Of a DNA stretch of 64,000 nucleotides, positions 33,593-42,816 are shown piece after piece; the stretch's first letter is position 1; every line of letters starts with the position of its first letter. The notes under the pieces are model-generated. The model saw only the letters and a program-made list of their open reading frames with translations. It did no database searches and was not told the origin of the DNA. This stretch comes from Synergistota bacterium (GTDB lineage: Bacteria; Synergistota; GBS-1). The stretch spans positions 1 to 64,000 of the forward strand of contig JANXBX010000001.1 in NCBI GenBank assembly GCA_025060595.1, given 5' to 3'. The translations under genes were made by a program, and so were the position numbers.

Positions 33593-35116
33593 TTAAGTTC
33601 TCTTCTTCTTCAAAAGTTTCAAAAGTTTACTCATAAAAATGCTCCCTTCTTCTATCTTAAATCTTCTACACAGTAAAGCATAAGGTAAAAACATAAAAAG
33701 AGAAAAAAACATAGAAAGCCAGGAATTACTAATAAAAAGAAGAGCAAAAATGGAAAAAACTAGAAAAACCAAAGATGGAAGAAATATCTTAAGGGAATAG
33801 AAAAAGAGATCGACATGAACAGACCTCATAGCAAGAGCTCTTTTTAAAAAAAGAAAATTCAAAACAAAAGCTATAGATGTAGCAAGCGCAAGTCCAGGAG
33901 GACCAAAAAGCTTTCCAAAGATTATATTCAAGATAGCATTAAAGACTACGATCCAAGCATTTATTATCGTGGGTGTTTTAGTATCTTTAAGCGCATAAAA
34001 AGCCCTCATAAATATATGAACCAGAGCTGAAAAAACAAGACCCACAGAATAAAACCTTAGCGTCATATAAGTATTTTTAAAAGCCCATTCAGAAAAAGCT
34101 CCTCTAAAAAATATGATTTTTACAAGAATTGGAGAATAGAGAAAAATAAATATTGAAGCAGGTATAACGATAAATAAAGCTATCTTTGAAGCAGATAATA
34201 AAGTGTCTTTAAACTCCTTAAGTCCATCTTTTAAAACATCTTGAGAAAGTAAGGGAAGAGCCACAGTAGAAAAAGAAACAGCAAACACACCCAAGGGAAG
34301 TTGATAAAGCCTAAAAGCGTAATTTATAACAGATATACCTCCAGGGGAAAGCAAAGAAGCTACTATCTTGTCTACAAGATTTTGAACCTGATGTATAGCC
34401 AGCCCGAAAGTAAGAGGAGCCATCATTAAAGCTATCCTTCTTATTCCCTCATGGGTAAAATCCAAAAGAGCCTCATGTCTCCAACCAAGCTTTCTTAGCC
34501 ATAAAAGCTGAAACAACCATTGCAAAAGCCCACCAAGAGTTGAGCCAATAGCAACGGAATATATCCCGAGAGATCTATAAAGAAATAAGGATAAAACTAT
34601 AATCGAAATGTTGAAGAAAGCAGAAGCCACACCAGGTATGAAAAAGTTACCAAAAGAGTTTAAAACCCCCATTGTCAAGGCAGCAAGGCTTACAAAAAAT
34701 ATAAAGGGCATGGTTATCTTAGCGAGAGAAACACACAAATTATAAGTATCTAAAGAAAATCCGGGTGCTAACAGCTTAACTAAATAGGGAAGAAGAAGAT
34801 AACCTAAAGGTATAAGTATCCCAAAGAGTAAGAAAAGAAGATTCAAAATAATATTAAGAAGCTTCCAAGCTCCTTCTCTCCCTTCCTTAATAAGATACTC
34901 ATTAAAGACTGGGACAAAAGAGGAACCTAAAGCTCCCTCAGCTAGAAGCTGCCTTAAAAGATTAGGGATAAGAAAAGCGATTAAAAAGGCATCGTAAGCA
35001 GGCGTCGCACCAAAGAGAAAAGCCATTACGCTCTCTCTCAAAAGCCCTAAAAATCTACTTATCAAAGTTCCAAACATCATTATAATAGCATTAGAAAAGA
35101 TACCTTTCCTATCCAT
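33593..35116 (-). CDS. murJ: Lipid II flippase MurJ (MviN)
   Basis: Flips lipid II across the inner membrane for peptidoglycan synthesis. The 507 residues form about 14 transmembrane segments with the family N-terminus FGTLISRFLGLLRESVMAFLFG and LIPNLLRQLLAEGALGSSFVPVF (key Arg residues). It ends in a basic tail (LLKLLKKKRT). ATG 35116 lies 25 bp from the divergent hydrogenase protease start. It appears to be a single-gene unit. Confidence 0.94.
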   Translation of the reverse strand: MDRKGIFSNAIIMMFGTLISRFLGLLRESVMAFLFGATPAYDAFLIAFLIPNLLRQLLAEGALGSSFVPVFNEYLIKEGREGAWKLLNIILNLLFLLFGILIPLGYLLLPYLVKLLAPGFSLDTYNLCVSLAKITMPFIFFVSLAALTMGVLNSFGNFFIPGVASAFFNISIIVLSLFLYRSLGIYSVAIGSTLGGLLQWLFQLLWLRKLGWRHEALLDFTHEGIRRIALMMAPLTFGLAIHQVQNLVDKIVASLLSPGGISVINYAFRLYQLPLGVFAVSFSTVALPLLSQDVLKDGLKEFKDTLLSASKIALFIVIPASIFIFLYSPILVKIIFFRGAFSEWAFKNTYMTLRFYSVGLVFSALVHIFMRAFYALKDTKTPTIINAWIVVFNAILNIIFGKLFGPPGLALATSIAFVLNFLFLKRALAMRSVHVDLFFYSLKIFLPSLVFLVFSIFALLFISNSWLSMFFSLFMFLPYALLCRRFKIEEGSIFMSKLLKLLKKKRT

Positions 35117-35141
35117 AGCCTATGAGAAGGGAGGGATATCC

Positions 35142-35591
35142 CTGAAGAGAATACTCCTTGGTGTGGGTAATGAACTTCTAGGGGACGATGGTGTAGGCCC
35201 TTGGATAGCTAAAAGAATAAATGGAATAAGAGGATGGATAGGGTTAGATGTGGGAACAGCTCCTGAGAACTTTACTTCCCTCATAAGAAGAGAAAAGCCC
35301 TCTCTTCTTGTAATAATCGATGCCACAGAAATGAATTTACTACCTGGAGAAATAAGAATGATACCATTAGAGAAAATCCCAAAGTTAACGTACTTTTCAA
35401 CCCATACACTATCTCTCTCTTTTCTAATAGAAAGCTTAAAAGGTGATGTCAAAAATATCCTTTTTATAGGAGTGCAACCCAAGGCTATAGCCTTGGGTTG
35501 CACATTATCAGAAGAAGTATTAACTTCAGCTAAAAGGCTTCTTAACTTACTTATATCTAACAAATTCCTTGAAGAACTCACTTCACTATGA
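35142..35591 (+). CDS. [NiFe]-hydrogenase maturation protease (HycI/HyaD family)
   Basis: Clips the C-terminal extension of the hydrogenase large subunit after Ni insertion. Motifs: GVGNELLGDDGVGP (first Ni-binding acid), IDATEMNL (second), STHTLSLSFLIESL (His) and FIGVQPKAIALG. The first beta strand KRILLGVGN lies upstream of the first GTG (35163). The only SD, GGGAGG at 35129-35134, is 7 nt before CTG 35142, so a CTG start (149 aa) is proposed; GTG 35163 is the fallback. Its end overlaps mbhN by 14 bp in convergent orientation, and MbhL is its natural substrate. Confidence 0.88.
   Translation: MKRILLGVGNELLGDDGVGPWIAKRINGIRGWIGLDVGTAPENFTSLIRREKPSLLVIIDATEMNLLPGEIRMIPLEKIPKLTYFSTHTLSLSFLIESLKGDVKNILFIGVQPKAIALGCTLSEEVLTSAKRLLNLLISNKFLEELTSL
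35472..35503. repeat. Perfect 32-bp palindrome inside the protease gene
   Basis: GTGCAACCCAAGGCTA and its exact complement abut with no spacer, centred in CTATAG. It encodes GVQPKAIALGCT, a conserved protein segment, so the symmetry is carried by synonymous positions. mRNA would form a strong hairpin near the 3' end of the gene. Confidence 0.9.
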
Positions 35592-35979
35592 GAGAATCTG
35601 AATATTTATTGTAATCAGCTAATAAAAACTCCGGACTCATGCTTAGACACTTTACTGGACAAATATCATTACACTGCGAGCAAAAAGTGCATCTAGCAAC
35701 ATATATTTTTATCTTTTTCTCTGAGGGAAGAAACTCTATAGCACCTGCAGGACAAACCCTTATACACTGCCTACAACCTATACACTTATCTCTATCGTAA
35801 GATATCTTACCTCTAAAGCCTGGCGGAGTCTCTATAGGCGGAATAAGTTTAATTTCTCCACTTTTAACGGCCTCTAAGAACTCTAAAACCGAATCAGGAG
35901 CATACTTTGCAGGAAAAAGATTCGTCTCCGGTCCTCCAAAGAGCTGTTTGAAAAGCTCAAGAATCATTGGGGTAGCCAT
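35578..35979 (-). CDS. mbhN: Membrane-bound hydrogenase ferredoxin-like subunit MbhN
   Basis: Electron-entry subunit with two [4Fe-4S] clusters (NuoI-like). The 133 residues carry CIGCRQCIRVCPAGAI (about 68) and CTFCSQCNDICPVKCL (about 97). ATG follows AGGAGGTG. It is the last gene of the mbh operon and passes electrons from reduced ferredoxin to MbhJ. Confidence 0.93.
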   Translation of the reverse strand: MATPMILELFKQLFGGPETNLFPAKYAPDSVLEFLEAVKSGEIKLIPPIETPPGFRGKISYDRDKCIGCRQCIRVCPAGAIEFLPSEKKIKIYVARCTFCSQCNDICPVKCLSMSPEFLLADYNKYSDSLIVK

Positions 35980-35997
35980 TCTATAATTGCACCTCCT

Positions 35998-36984
35998 TTA
36001 AACTAACTTGTCACAAACCATCAGCAACAAACCAACCATGCTTGTTAAAAGCAAGGGAAACCAATATAGAGATGCTATCTGGTCAACCTTTAGTCTGGCA
36101 AACGCAACCCTAACCAAGGTTACAGAAAAAGTAAGTAAAACTAAAACCTTAATCCAGAAAAAGAGAAAATCCAAAATATAAGCACCCATTCCTGAGATTC
36201 CTAAAATAGAAGAGAGGTTCCATGGAAAAAACAAGTTAACAATTAAAGCGGTCATTCCTATAGTTTTAACACCATCAGCTATATAAAATAGAGCGTAATT
36301 CTTACCAGAGTACTCAACCATCACTCCTTCAGCTATCTCAGTTTCAGCTTCAGCAATATCAAATGGAATCTTCCCAAGCTCTGCTGGAGTAACAACAAGT
36401 ATAGCTATTAGTATCAAAAGAGCGCCAAACACACCTAAAACTCCCAAATTAGACCAAATTGGTTTAAGTACATAAGTATATAGTGAAAAGGAAGGGAGAT
36501 CCGGAAAGGTTTTCGAATAATACCAAGCTAAAGCTATAATAGCAGTAGCTAATGGGAATTCATAACTCATCAAAAGAACCATTTCTCTTTGGGCTCCTAC
36601 TGTAGCAAAGGGAGATCCCGATGCAAAGCCACCAGCAACGATTGCTATAGCAGCAACTGTAAAAATGTATATAATTAAAATTATATCTCCTCTATCTCCC
36701 AAAAGCGGTGGTAAGCTTCCCATCGGTTGATAGAAGAAAAGGCTAATCGAGGCAAGCAAGGCTAACCAAGGAGCTCCGTTAAATATCCAAGGGACAGCAT
36801 TTTCTGGAACGATGTTTTCCTTTTGTAAAAGCTTTATAACATCATAGAAGGGCTGAATTATAGGCGGTCCAAATCTAGCCTGCAACCTAGCAGCTATTTT
36901 CCTATCTATACCTTTGTAAAGGAGCCCCACAAACATAACAAAAATAGAAAGAAAAATGGTAAGAAGAATCTTTAAGGCTAACAT
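35998..36984 (-). CDS. mbhM: Membrane-bound hydrogenase subunit MbhM (NuoH-like)
   Basis: Membrane anchor linking the hydrogenase module to the ion pump. 328 residues, about eight helices; typical NuoH/HycD elements are DRKIAARLQARFGPP near the N-terminus and the acidic loop PFDIAEAETEIAEGVMVEYSG (about 210-230). Overlaps mbhL by 7 bp. Confidence 0.95.
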   Translation of the reverse strand: MLALKILLTIFLSIFVMFVGLLYKGIDRKIAARLQARFGPPIIQPFYDVIKLLQKENIVPENAVPWIFNGAPWLALLASISLFFYQPMGSLPPLLGDRGDIILIIYIFTVAAIAIVAGGFASGSPFATVGAQREMVLLMSYEFPLATAIIALAWYYSKTFPDLPSFSLYTYVLKPIWSNLGVLGVFGALLILIAILVVTPAELGKIPFDIAEAETEIAEGVMVEYSGKNYALFYIADGVKTIGMTALIVNLFFPWNLSSILGISGMGAYILDFLFFWIKVLVLLTFSVTLVRVAFARLKVDQIASLYWFPLLLTSMVGLLLMVCDKLV

Positions 36985-38213
36985 TTTTTCCTCATCCTCC
37001 TTGTTTTTTCAACGCTCATCTTATGCAACTCTTCATGAGTCAGTATCTCTTTTCTACCGGAAGGATAAACAACCGTAACTCTATTGAGACAAGACATACA
37101 GGGATCAGTTGAAGCCACTATTATAGGAATATCAGCCACTTCAGCATCTTTAAACATCGGAACCCACGGTAGCAAGTTGTTATACGTCGGGGCCCTTATT
37201 TTCCAAACCGCTAGATTTTCACTACCAGCGACTATCTTAACATAGTGAACATCTTCACCTCTTGGTCCTTCGTGCCTACCTACTCCTTCCCCTTCTCCTT
37301 TCTTTATGAGATTAAGAAGCTTAACAAGATTCTTTTCATAAACTATGTCTCCTTCAGGCATCATGGTTAACGCTTTATCTATAAGATCTATAGACTGATC
37401 TATCTCAAGAAGACGAACCACAGTTTTATCGTAAACATCTCCTACAATCTCACCTGTATATATGTCTGGAGTTATAGCTTTAACACCAATATCTGCATAA
37501 GCAATATAAGGCTGATCTTGACGAATATCCTTGGGCACGCCTGAAGCCCTCAAAGTTGGTCCTACAGCACAAAGAGAAAGAGCGTCTTCCTTACTAAGTA
37601 TACCTACATTTCTTGTCCTCATCATGAAAGTAGGATCCTCAAGAAGTAAGACCTTTATTCTCTCCGAAAGAGTCCTATAGTAATCCAGCGATTTCCATAT
37701 TTCACGACGGAGCTCCTCATTTATGTCCCTTCTAACGCCCCCTATTTGAACTATAGCATAGTTAACCCTATTCCCAGTGATTTTTTCCAACAGATCCATA
37801 ACGTTCTCCCTGATCTTCCACAATAACATAAACGCAGAATCAAATCCGACTTCATGCGCTGCAACGCCAGCCCACAATATATGAGAGTGAATTCTCTCAA
37901 GCTCAGCCACAATCAATCTTATATACTGAGCTCTCGGGGGAACCTCTATATTAAGAGCTTTCTCAACAGCAAAAGCCAAAGCCAAAGCATGCGTAACGGA
38001 ACATATACCACAGATTCGCTCGGAAATATAAAGGCACTGTATAGGATTCCTTCTTGTTCCTATCCACTCTATACCACGATGAGCGTGTCCAGCGTATATC
38101 TTTACGTCTTTAACTCTTTCCCCCTCTATTTCAAAATGAAACTCTATAGGCTCTTTTAGGGCAGGATGAATCGGCCCTACTGGAACACTATACCCATAGC
38201 TTACTTTTCCCAT
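36978..38213 (-). CDS. mbhL: [NiFe]-hydrogenase large subunit MbhL
   Basis: Catalytic H2-evolving subunit. Both Ni-binding cysteine pairs are present: RICGICSVTHA (about 67-77) and DPCMSCLNR (about 370), so this is a true hydrogenase and not a NuoD-like complex I subunit or the Cys-poor Mbx/Mbs form. About 32 residues follow the second pair and should be removed by the protease encoded opposite at 35142. 411 residues. Confidence 0.96.
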   Translation of the reverse strand: MGKVSYGYSVPVGPIHPALKEPIEFHFEIEGERVKDVKIYAGHAHRGIEWIGTRRNPIQCLYISERICGICSVTHALALAFAVEKALNIEVPPRAQYIRLIVAELERIHSHILWAGVAAHEVGFDSAFMLLWKIRENVMDLLEKITGNRVNYAIVQIGGVRRDINEELRREIWKSLDYYRTLSERIKVLLLEDPTFMMRTRNVGILSKEDALSLCAVGPTLRASGVPKDIRQDQPYIAYADIGVKAITPDIYTGEIVGDVYDKTVVRLLEIDQSIDLIDKALTMMPEGDIVYEKNLVKLLNLIKKGEGEGVGRHEGPRGEDVHYVKIVAGSENLAVWKIRAPTYNNLLPWVPMFKDAEVADIPIIVASTDPCMSCLNRVTVVYPSGRKEILTHEELHKMSVEKTRRMRKKC

Positions 38214-38227
38214 ACTTTATAGTCACC

Positions 38228-38749
38228 TCACTCGTTAACCTTTCTAATCAAACTTTGAGGTCCTTTTTCATCCTTTCTCCATGGATAAATCCCTTCAGGA
38301 AAATCATCAGCAAGAAAAACATGTTTTCTTTCCGGAAGGTTCTCATACACAACTCCTATCATTTCTTCCTTCTCCTGCTCTGTTATCAAAGCACCTGGAA
38401 TAAGATGACTTATAGATGGTAATCTAGGATCGCTTTTAGGAACCTTAACCTTAACATTTATTTGGAGCTCCCTGCTAAACTCTCCCCCATATATAGCAAA
38501 ATGATATATAACTTGAATATCCTCTCCAATATCCTCAGCAGAAGCAACCATAGAATGAGGATACTCATCTAGCTCTTTAAGTATTGATACAAACCTCGGT
38601 AAAGCGAATGGCTTAATTTCTAACCATATTTCCTTATTTTCCAATTTTTTTACTCCAGCATTCCAGGTTTTTATTTCACCATTTATAAAATCTTCCCCTA
38701 GTCTTTCCTTAACAAGGGAGATTATCTCCTTCGCTTCAAGAATTTTCAT
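38228..38749 (-). CDS. mbhK: Membrane-bound hydrogenase subunit MbhK (NuoC-like)
   Basis: Peripheral 30-kDa-type subunit that packs against MbhL. 173 residues with the NuoC-like stretch YHFAIYGGEFSRELQINVKV (about 95-114) and SISHLIPGALITEQEKEEMIG. It lies 2 bp after mbhJ. Confidence 0.88.
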   Translation of the reverse strand: MKILEAKEIISLVKERLGEDFINGEIKTWNAGVKKLENKEIWLEIKPFALPRFVSILKELDEYPHSMVASAEDIGEDIQVIYHFAIYGGEFSRELQINVKVKVPKSDPRLPSISHLIPGALITEQEKEEMIGVVYENLPERKHVFLADDFPEGIYPWRKDEKGPQSLIRKVNE

Positions 38750-38751
38750 CT

Positions 38752-39195
38752 CTAAGCTGCCACCTCCTCACCCCTACGTAGCTTCTCAAGCTTTACCCAT
38801 GCCTGAACAACACCATAAACTATAGCCTCAGGACGTGGTGGACAACCAGGAACATACACATCAACGGGTATTATTCTATCTATAGGACCCCATATATTAT
38901 ATGACTCGTAAAACACGCCACCGGTAGAACCACATCCTCCAACAACCATAACAACTTTGGGATCAGGTATCTGCTCATAAATTCTCTTCAACTTATCAGC
39001 CATTTTATGAGTTACGGGACCTGTAACAACTAAAACATCAGCATGACGAGGTGAACCGACAAGCCTTATACCAAATCTCTCAGGATCATGACGAGGCATC
39101 AAAGCCGCCAGTATCTCTATATCACAGCCATTACAGGAGCCGCTATTAAAGTGGAATACCCAAAGAGATTTATGGAAATACTCATTTATCATCAT
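38752..39195 (-). CDS. mbhJ: Hydrogenase small subunit MbhJ (NuoB-like)
   Basis: Carries the proximal [4Fe-4S] cluster next to the NiFe site. 147 residues with ligand motifs SCNGCDIE (about 17), VVGGCGSTGGVF and PGCPPRPEAI (about 117). Its four cysteines match the NuoB/EchC set. Confidence 0.95.
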   Translation of the reverse strand: MMINEYFHKSLWVFHFNSGSCNGCDIEILAALMPRHDPERFGIRLVGSPRHADVLVVTGPVTHKMADKLKRIYEQIPDPKVVMVVGGCGSTGGVFYESYNIWGPIDRIIPVDVYVPGCPPRPEAIVYGVVQAWVKLEKLRRGEEVAA

Positions 39196-39205
39196 TCAAC
39201 CCTCC

Positions 39206-39541
39206 CTAAACAAGTAATATTACAAGACCAATTATCATCAACATACCAACAAGCCAACCTACATAATCAGAAACATCACCTGTATGCATTTCTATAAGAG
39301 GATCATAATAACCCTTTAAAGCCTCAACGAATCCCCAATATATGTTACTTGCTCTTACGTGAAGCTCACCCTTTTCAGGAGTAGGATTACCGCTTAAAAA
39401 GGGCTTTACCTGCTCTGTTCCTTTTTTGTAATCGCTTCTTCCCTTGCTCCATATCCAATAAACCAAGAGAGAGGCCAAAATCATACTCACAAGCCAAACT
39501 ATAGGATCCCAAAAACCCTGTCCTGTATATATAAGAGTCAT
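39206..39541 (-). CDS. mbhI: Membrane-bound hydrogenase subunit MbhI
   Basis: 111 residues: an N-terminal helix (IVWLVSMILASLLVYWIW), a soluble middle with NPTPEKGELHVRASNIYWGF, and a C-terminal helix. Matches MbhI, which bridges the antiporter-like and hydrogenase modules in Pyrococcus Mbh. It lies 2 bp after mbhH. Confidence 0.85.
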   Translation of the reverse strand: MTLIYTGQGFWDPIVWLVSMILASLLVYWIWSKGRSDYKKGTEQVKPFLSGNPTPEKGELHVRASNIYWGFVEALKGYYDPLIEMHTGDVSDYVGWLVGMLMIIGLVILLV

Positions 39542-39543
39542 TA

Positions 39544-41103
39544 TTACATCCCTCCCAATATCTTAGATACATATGTTGTCTGATCTACCAACGCTTTAGC
39601 AGCAGGATCAACAATCGCCTTAACTATAAGCTCGGGGAAAAGCCCAAAGAATACAACCACAAAAGCGAGAATTCCCATACCCACAAGCATGCTTGAAGGA
39701 ACCTCCTTTAACTCCTTATATTCTGGTAATTGAGGTCCAAGAAAAGCGCTCTGGAAAATTTTAACGAAAGAAGCAAGAGTTAAGACGCTAACAATCATAG
39801 CCATTATCGAAAGTATAGGATTAAATTTATAGACTGACTCGTATATCATGAGCTTGGAGGCAAAACCATTAAAGGGTGGCAAACCCGCTATAGCCGCAGC
39901 TCCAATGATAAAATAAACAGTAGTCCATGGCATATTATGAGCTAAACCCCCAAGCTTGTTTAAATCCCTCGTACCAGCTCTATAAAAAACAGCACCTGCT
40001 GTTAGAAAAAGCAATCCCTTATACATAGCGTGATTTATAATGTGAAATATTCCGCCCTTCATAGCCATAAGCCCATAATCCTTAAGCTCCATAGGATTGC
40101 CGAGAACAGCCAAACCAACACCAACTCCTAAAAGCATGTAACCTGTCTGGGAGATAGCATGAAAAGCCATAAGCCTTTTTATCTCCTTCTGAACAAGGGC
40201 CATAGTAACACCTATAAACATGGATAAAACTCCAAATATTATAACTATCCAACCAACTGTAAGCGTGGACATCTTGATCCCAAATAGACTAAAGCAAGTT
40301 CTAAACAGACCATACAAACTTGCCTGACTAACGCTCACTAAAACAGCAGTAACCGAAGCGGGAGCCTCAGCATAAGCATCAGGTAACCACATATGAAGCG
40401 GAACAGCACCACACTTTAAAGCAAGGGAAACTACAAGCAAAATTAAAGCAACCTTATCGGCCCAAGAAAACTCCATCTTTTTAGCGATAGCAGCAAAATT
40501 AAGAGCATCATACTTACCATAAAGAAAACCAACTGCAACAAGTACAAACAATGCCGCCAAGCTACTTACAATCATATATTTTATAGCTGCCTCTATAGAT
40601 TCTGCTTTGTAATATCTAAAACCTACCAAGGCTACAGAAGCTATAGAAGAGATCTCAAGGAAAACGAAGAAGTTAAATATATCACCAGTTAGCTCCATAC
40701 CAAGCATCCCAACAAACATTAAGAGAAACAGAACATAATATTTATCCCTTCCGGTTTCTCTGCTAGTGTAAGCCATCGAGTAAATAGCACCAGCAAGCGC
40801 AGCTATGCTTCCTGAAAGAGCCATAAAGGCGCTCATCCCATCAACCTCAAATATAATTCTTATAGGGAACTTCATACCTGAGGGGAGTACTAAAGAAGGT
40901 AAAGCAGCACCAAATACATAAACTTGAGGCCCTAAAGCTGCAACCCTTCTCATAAGAAGAATCATCCCGATAGTAGAGAAAACCAAGGAAGCTATAGCCA
41001 CACCATCTTGAATATATCTATTCCCAAAGACTTTATTAATTAACGGGATTGCAAAGGCAGCAAAAAGAGGAATAGCTAACACCAAAATAGGTAGATGCTC
41101 CAT
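39544..41103 (-). CDS. mbhH: Membrane-bound hydrogenase subunit MbhH (MrpD/NuoN-like)
   Basis: Main proton/ion-translocating subunit. 519 residues, about 14 helices, with the proton_antipo_M signature (VFLEISSIASVALVGFRYY, KCGAVPLHMWLPDAYAEAPA, KEIKRLMAFHAISQTGYMLL) including the key Glu and Lys residues. Starts 6 bp after mbhG. Confidence 0.95.
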   Translation of the reverse strand: MEHLPILVLAIPLFAAFAIPLINKVFGNRYIQDGVAIASLVFSTIGMILLMRRVAALGPQVYVFGAALPSLVLPSGMKFPIRIIFEVDGMSAFMALSGSIAALAGAIYSMAYTSRETGRDKYYVLFLLMFVGMLGMELTGDIFNFFVFLEISSIASVALVGFRYYKAESIEAAIKYMIVSSLAALFVLVAVGFLYGKYDALNFAAIAKKMEFSWADKVALILLVVSLALKCGAVPLHMWLPDAYAEAPASVTAVLVSVSQASLYGLFRTCFSLFGIKMSTLTVGWIVIIFGVLSMFIGVTMALVQKEIKRLMAFHAISQTGYMLLGVGVGLAVLGNPMELKDYGLMAMKGGIFHIINHAMYKGLLFLTAGAVFYRAGTRDLNKLGGLAHNMPWTTVYFIIGAAAIAGLPPFNGFASKLMIYESVYKFNPILSIMAMIVSVLTLASFVKIFQSAFLGPQLPEYKELKEVPSSMLVGMGILAFVVVFFGLFPELIVKAIVDPAAKALVDQTTYVSKILGGM

Positions 41104-41109
41104 CTTCCA

Positions 41110-41454
41110 TCACCCTTTCAATTTTCTTAATTCCTTAACATCCAAGGTTCCATAATGCTTATAGGCCATAACAATTAAGCTCAATAACATCGCAGTTGTA
41201 GCAAGACCGATGACGATAGCGGTTAATGTTAGAGCCTGAGGAGTAGGAAGAACCATCTTTTTTCCAGCAGGCGCCATTGTGTATATAGGAGCAACTGCTC
41301 CCTTAACATACCCAAGAGTTATAAGAAAAAGGTTTACCGCCGCCTCCACTATGGATAAACCTATAGCTATTTTAATCAAGTTTCTGTTAAACAATATTGC
41401 GTAAAGACCTAAGGCTAACATTATACCAACAACAACGAAGGGCATATACTTCAC
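41110..41454 (-). CDS. mbhG: Membrane-bound hydrogenase subunit MbhG (MrpC/NuoK-like)
   Basis: 114 residues with three helices; NuoK/MrpC features include IGLSIVEAAVNLFLITLGY and ALTLTAIVIGLATTAMLLSL. Overlaps mbhF by 4 bp. Confidence 0.93.
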   Translation of the reverse strand: MKYMPFVVVGIMLALGLYAILFNRNLIKIAIGLSIVEAAVNLFLITLGYVKGAVAPIYTMAPAGKKMVLPTPQALTLTAIVIGLATTAMLLSLIVMAYKHYGTLDVKELRKLKG

Positions 41455-41942
41455 CTTTTATGCACCTCGCTTTCCTCTTTATTAAATGGTTTCAAGTATG
41501 CACCAAGAAACATAAAAAATAGAATCATACTTATACCACCAAAAACCTCAAGTCCAACAGCCATATTCATCGGAGGAAGAGTCCCAGCAGTATTCAAATC
41601 GCCATCATTTATCCCTAAAGGAACTGGGTTTCCAAAAACTCCTCCAGAGTTAGCTATAAAGTTATAGAAAAAGGTAGCCCCTATACCTAAGAAAGCTATA
41701 GATATAAATAGTATTAGCCCCCCACTTTCTGCAACAGAGAAGAAGGAATCCTTATATTTCCTAAGAAAATCCTCCTTAGAGAAAGCTACTAAAAAAAGAG
41801 CTGTTGATGAGGCTATGACTGCACCTCCCTGGAAACCTCCTCCAGGTGTTAGATGTCCATGAATAACAACGTAAAGTCCAAAAACTATGATAGCCCAAAA
41901 AGTTAAAGCTGTTATAGTCTTAACTATCTTAGACATGCTCAT
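41451..41942 (-). CDS. mbhF: Membrane-bound hydrogenase subunit MbhF (MrpB-like)
   Basis: 163 residues, four helices, with the MrpB signature [18 protein letters not shown] (about 29-46) and [15 protein letters not shown]. Overlaps both neighbours by 4 bp. Confidence 0.94.
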   Translation of the reverse strand: MSMSKIVKTITALTFWAIIVFGLYVVIHGHLTPGGGFQGGAVIASSTALFLVAFSKEDFLRKYKDSFFSVAESGGLILFISIAFLGIGATFFYNFIANSGGVFGNPVPLGINDGDLNTAGTLPPMNMAVGLEVFGGISMILFFMFLGAYLKPFNKEESEVHKR

Positions 41943-42208
41943 TTTCTCACCACTCCCCTAAAGGTAGCAGCCACCCCAATAACCGCTGTAAAAAGAACTG
42001 TAGCTTCTCCCAAGGTATCAAAACCACGGTAATCAAAAACTATTGATGTAACAACGTTATTAGCAGCACACTCTTTCTGAGCATTTTGAATAAAGTAATC
42101 ATCCATGTCACTTTGAAGCGGCTCCCCAAAGGGGTGAATGGTTGTCAAACCCCAAATTAATATAAGAGAGAAAAATAAAAAGCTAACCCATTTCAAGGCA
42201 TTTCCCAT
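41939..42208 (-). CDS. mbhE: Membrane-bound hydrogenase subunit MbhE (MrpA C-terminal/MbhE-like)
   Basis: 89 residues with one N-terminal helix, then [20 protein letters not shown], the conserved MbhE/MrpB1 motif, and a second helix. In Mrp antiporters this part is fused into MrpA/B; as a separate gene it is typical of Mbh. Confidence 0.9.
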   Translation of the reverse strand: MGNALKWVSFLFFSLILIWGLTTIHPFGEPLQSDMDDYFIQNAQKECAANNVVTSIVFDYRGFDTLGEATVLFTAVIGVAATFRGVVRK

Positions 42209-42211
42209 TTT

Positions 42212-42454
42212 CTAATCCCTCCTAACTCCTCTTAAGGCAAAGATAAAAATCGCAGTAGTAAGGCCAGCTCCAATACCAGCTTCAGCTATCGCAACATCCG
42301 GAGCATGAAGAAGATAAAATTCTAAGGAAAGCACTAAGCTCATAGCAGATAGAGCTATAACTGAAGCAAGTAGATTTCTAAGAAAAACAGCAAGATAAGC
42401 CGCAATAACCAAAATTATCAACGTAAAGAAGTGAGCCCAATATTCTATACCCAT
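42212..42454 (-). CDS. mbhD: Membrane-bound hydrogenase subunit MbhD
   Basis: 80 residues, two to three helices; LLHAPDVAIAEAGIGAGLTT (about 47-66) is the MrpA/MbhD signature (proton_antipo DUF4040 type). It lies 3 bp before mbhE. Confidence 0.9.
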   Translation of the reverse strand: MGIEYWAHFFTLIILVIAAYLAVFLRNLLASVIALSAMSLVLSLEFYLLHAPDVAIAEAGIGAGLTTAIFIFALRGVRRD

Positions 42455-42457
42455 CTT

Positions 42458-42814
42458 TCACCACTTCCCTTCTTTCTCCGCAAGCTTATCAACTACGGCC
42501 CTCTTAGGCATGACACCACTTCTATGAGCCGCCCTTGCTATAGCATGAGCTCCCGTAGGGTTAGTTAAAAGCAAAGCTATAAGCGCAAGTATAGCGTGAA
42601 TAGCAAGAACACAAAATCTTGCTTCACCTGTACTAATCCATTTACTAAATCCGTAGATTATTACCCCAAGAGAGGTAAATATAGAACCAAAAGTTGTAGC
42701 TTTAGTAGCACCATGCAAACGAGTGTAAACATCCGGAAACCTATAAAGAGCTATAGCACCGAGACCATTAAAAGTAATCCCTACTATCAAACACAGTATA
42801 ATGAGCCCCGACAT
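42458..42814 (-). CDS. mbhC: Membrane-bound hydrogenase subunit MbhC (MrpG-like)
   Basis: 118 residues, three helices; ALYRFPDVYTRLHGATKATT (about 22-41) and LLTNPTGAHAIARAAHRSG are MrpG/PhaG signatures. It lies 2 bp after mbhB. Confidence 0.94.
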   Translation of the reverse strand: MSGLIILCLIVGITFNGLGAIALYRFPDVYTRLHGATKATTFGSIFTSLGVIIYGFSKWISTGEARFCVLAIHAILALIALLLTNPTGAHAIARAAHRSGVMPKRAVVDKLAEKEGKW

Positions 42815-42816
42815 AT

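Noticed and set aside
35120-35581. 153-residue minus-strand frame opposite the hydrogenase protease
   Set aside because: The plus-strand protein carries all HycI motifs; the minus frame is Ser/Pro-rich antisense. The palindrome makes both strands look alike locally.
36978-38213. MbhL as a complex I NuoD-type subunit
   Set aside because: Both NiFe cysteine pairs (CxxC near each terminus) and a cleavable C-terminal tail are present, so it is a hydrogenase.
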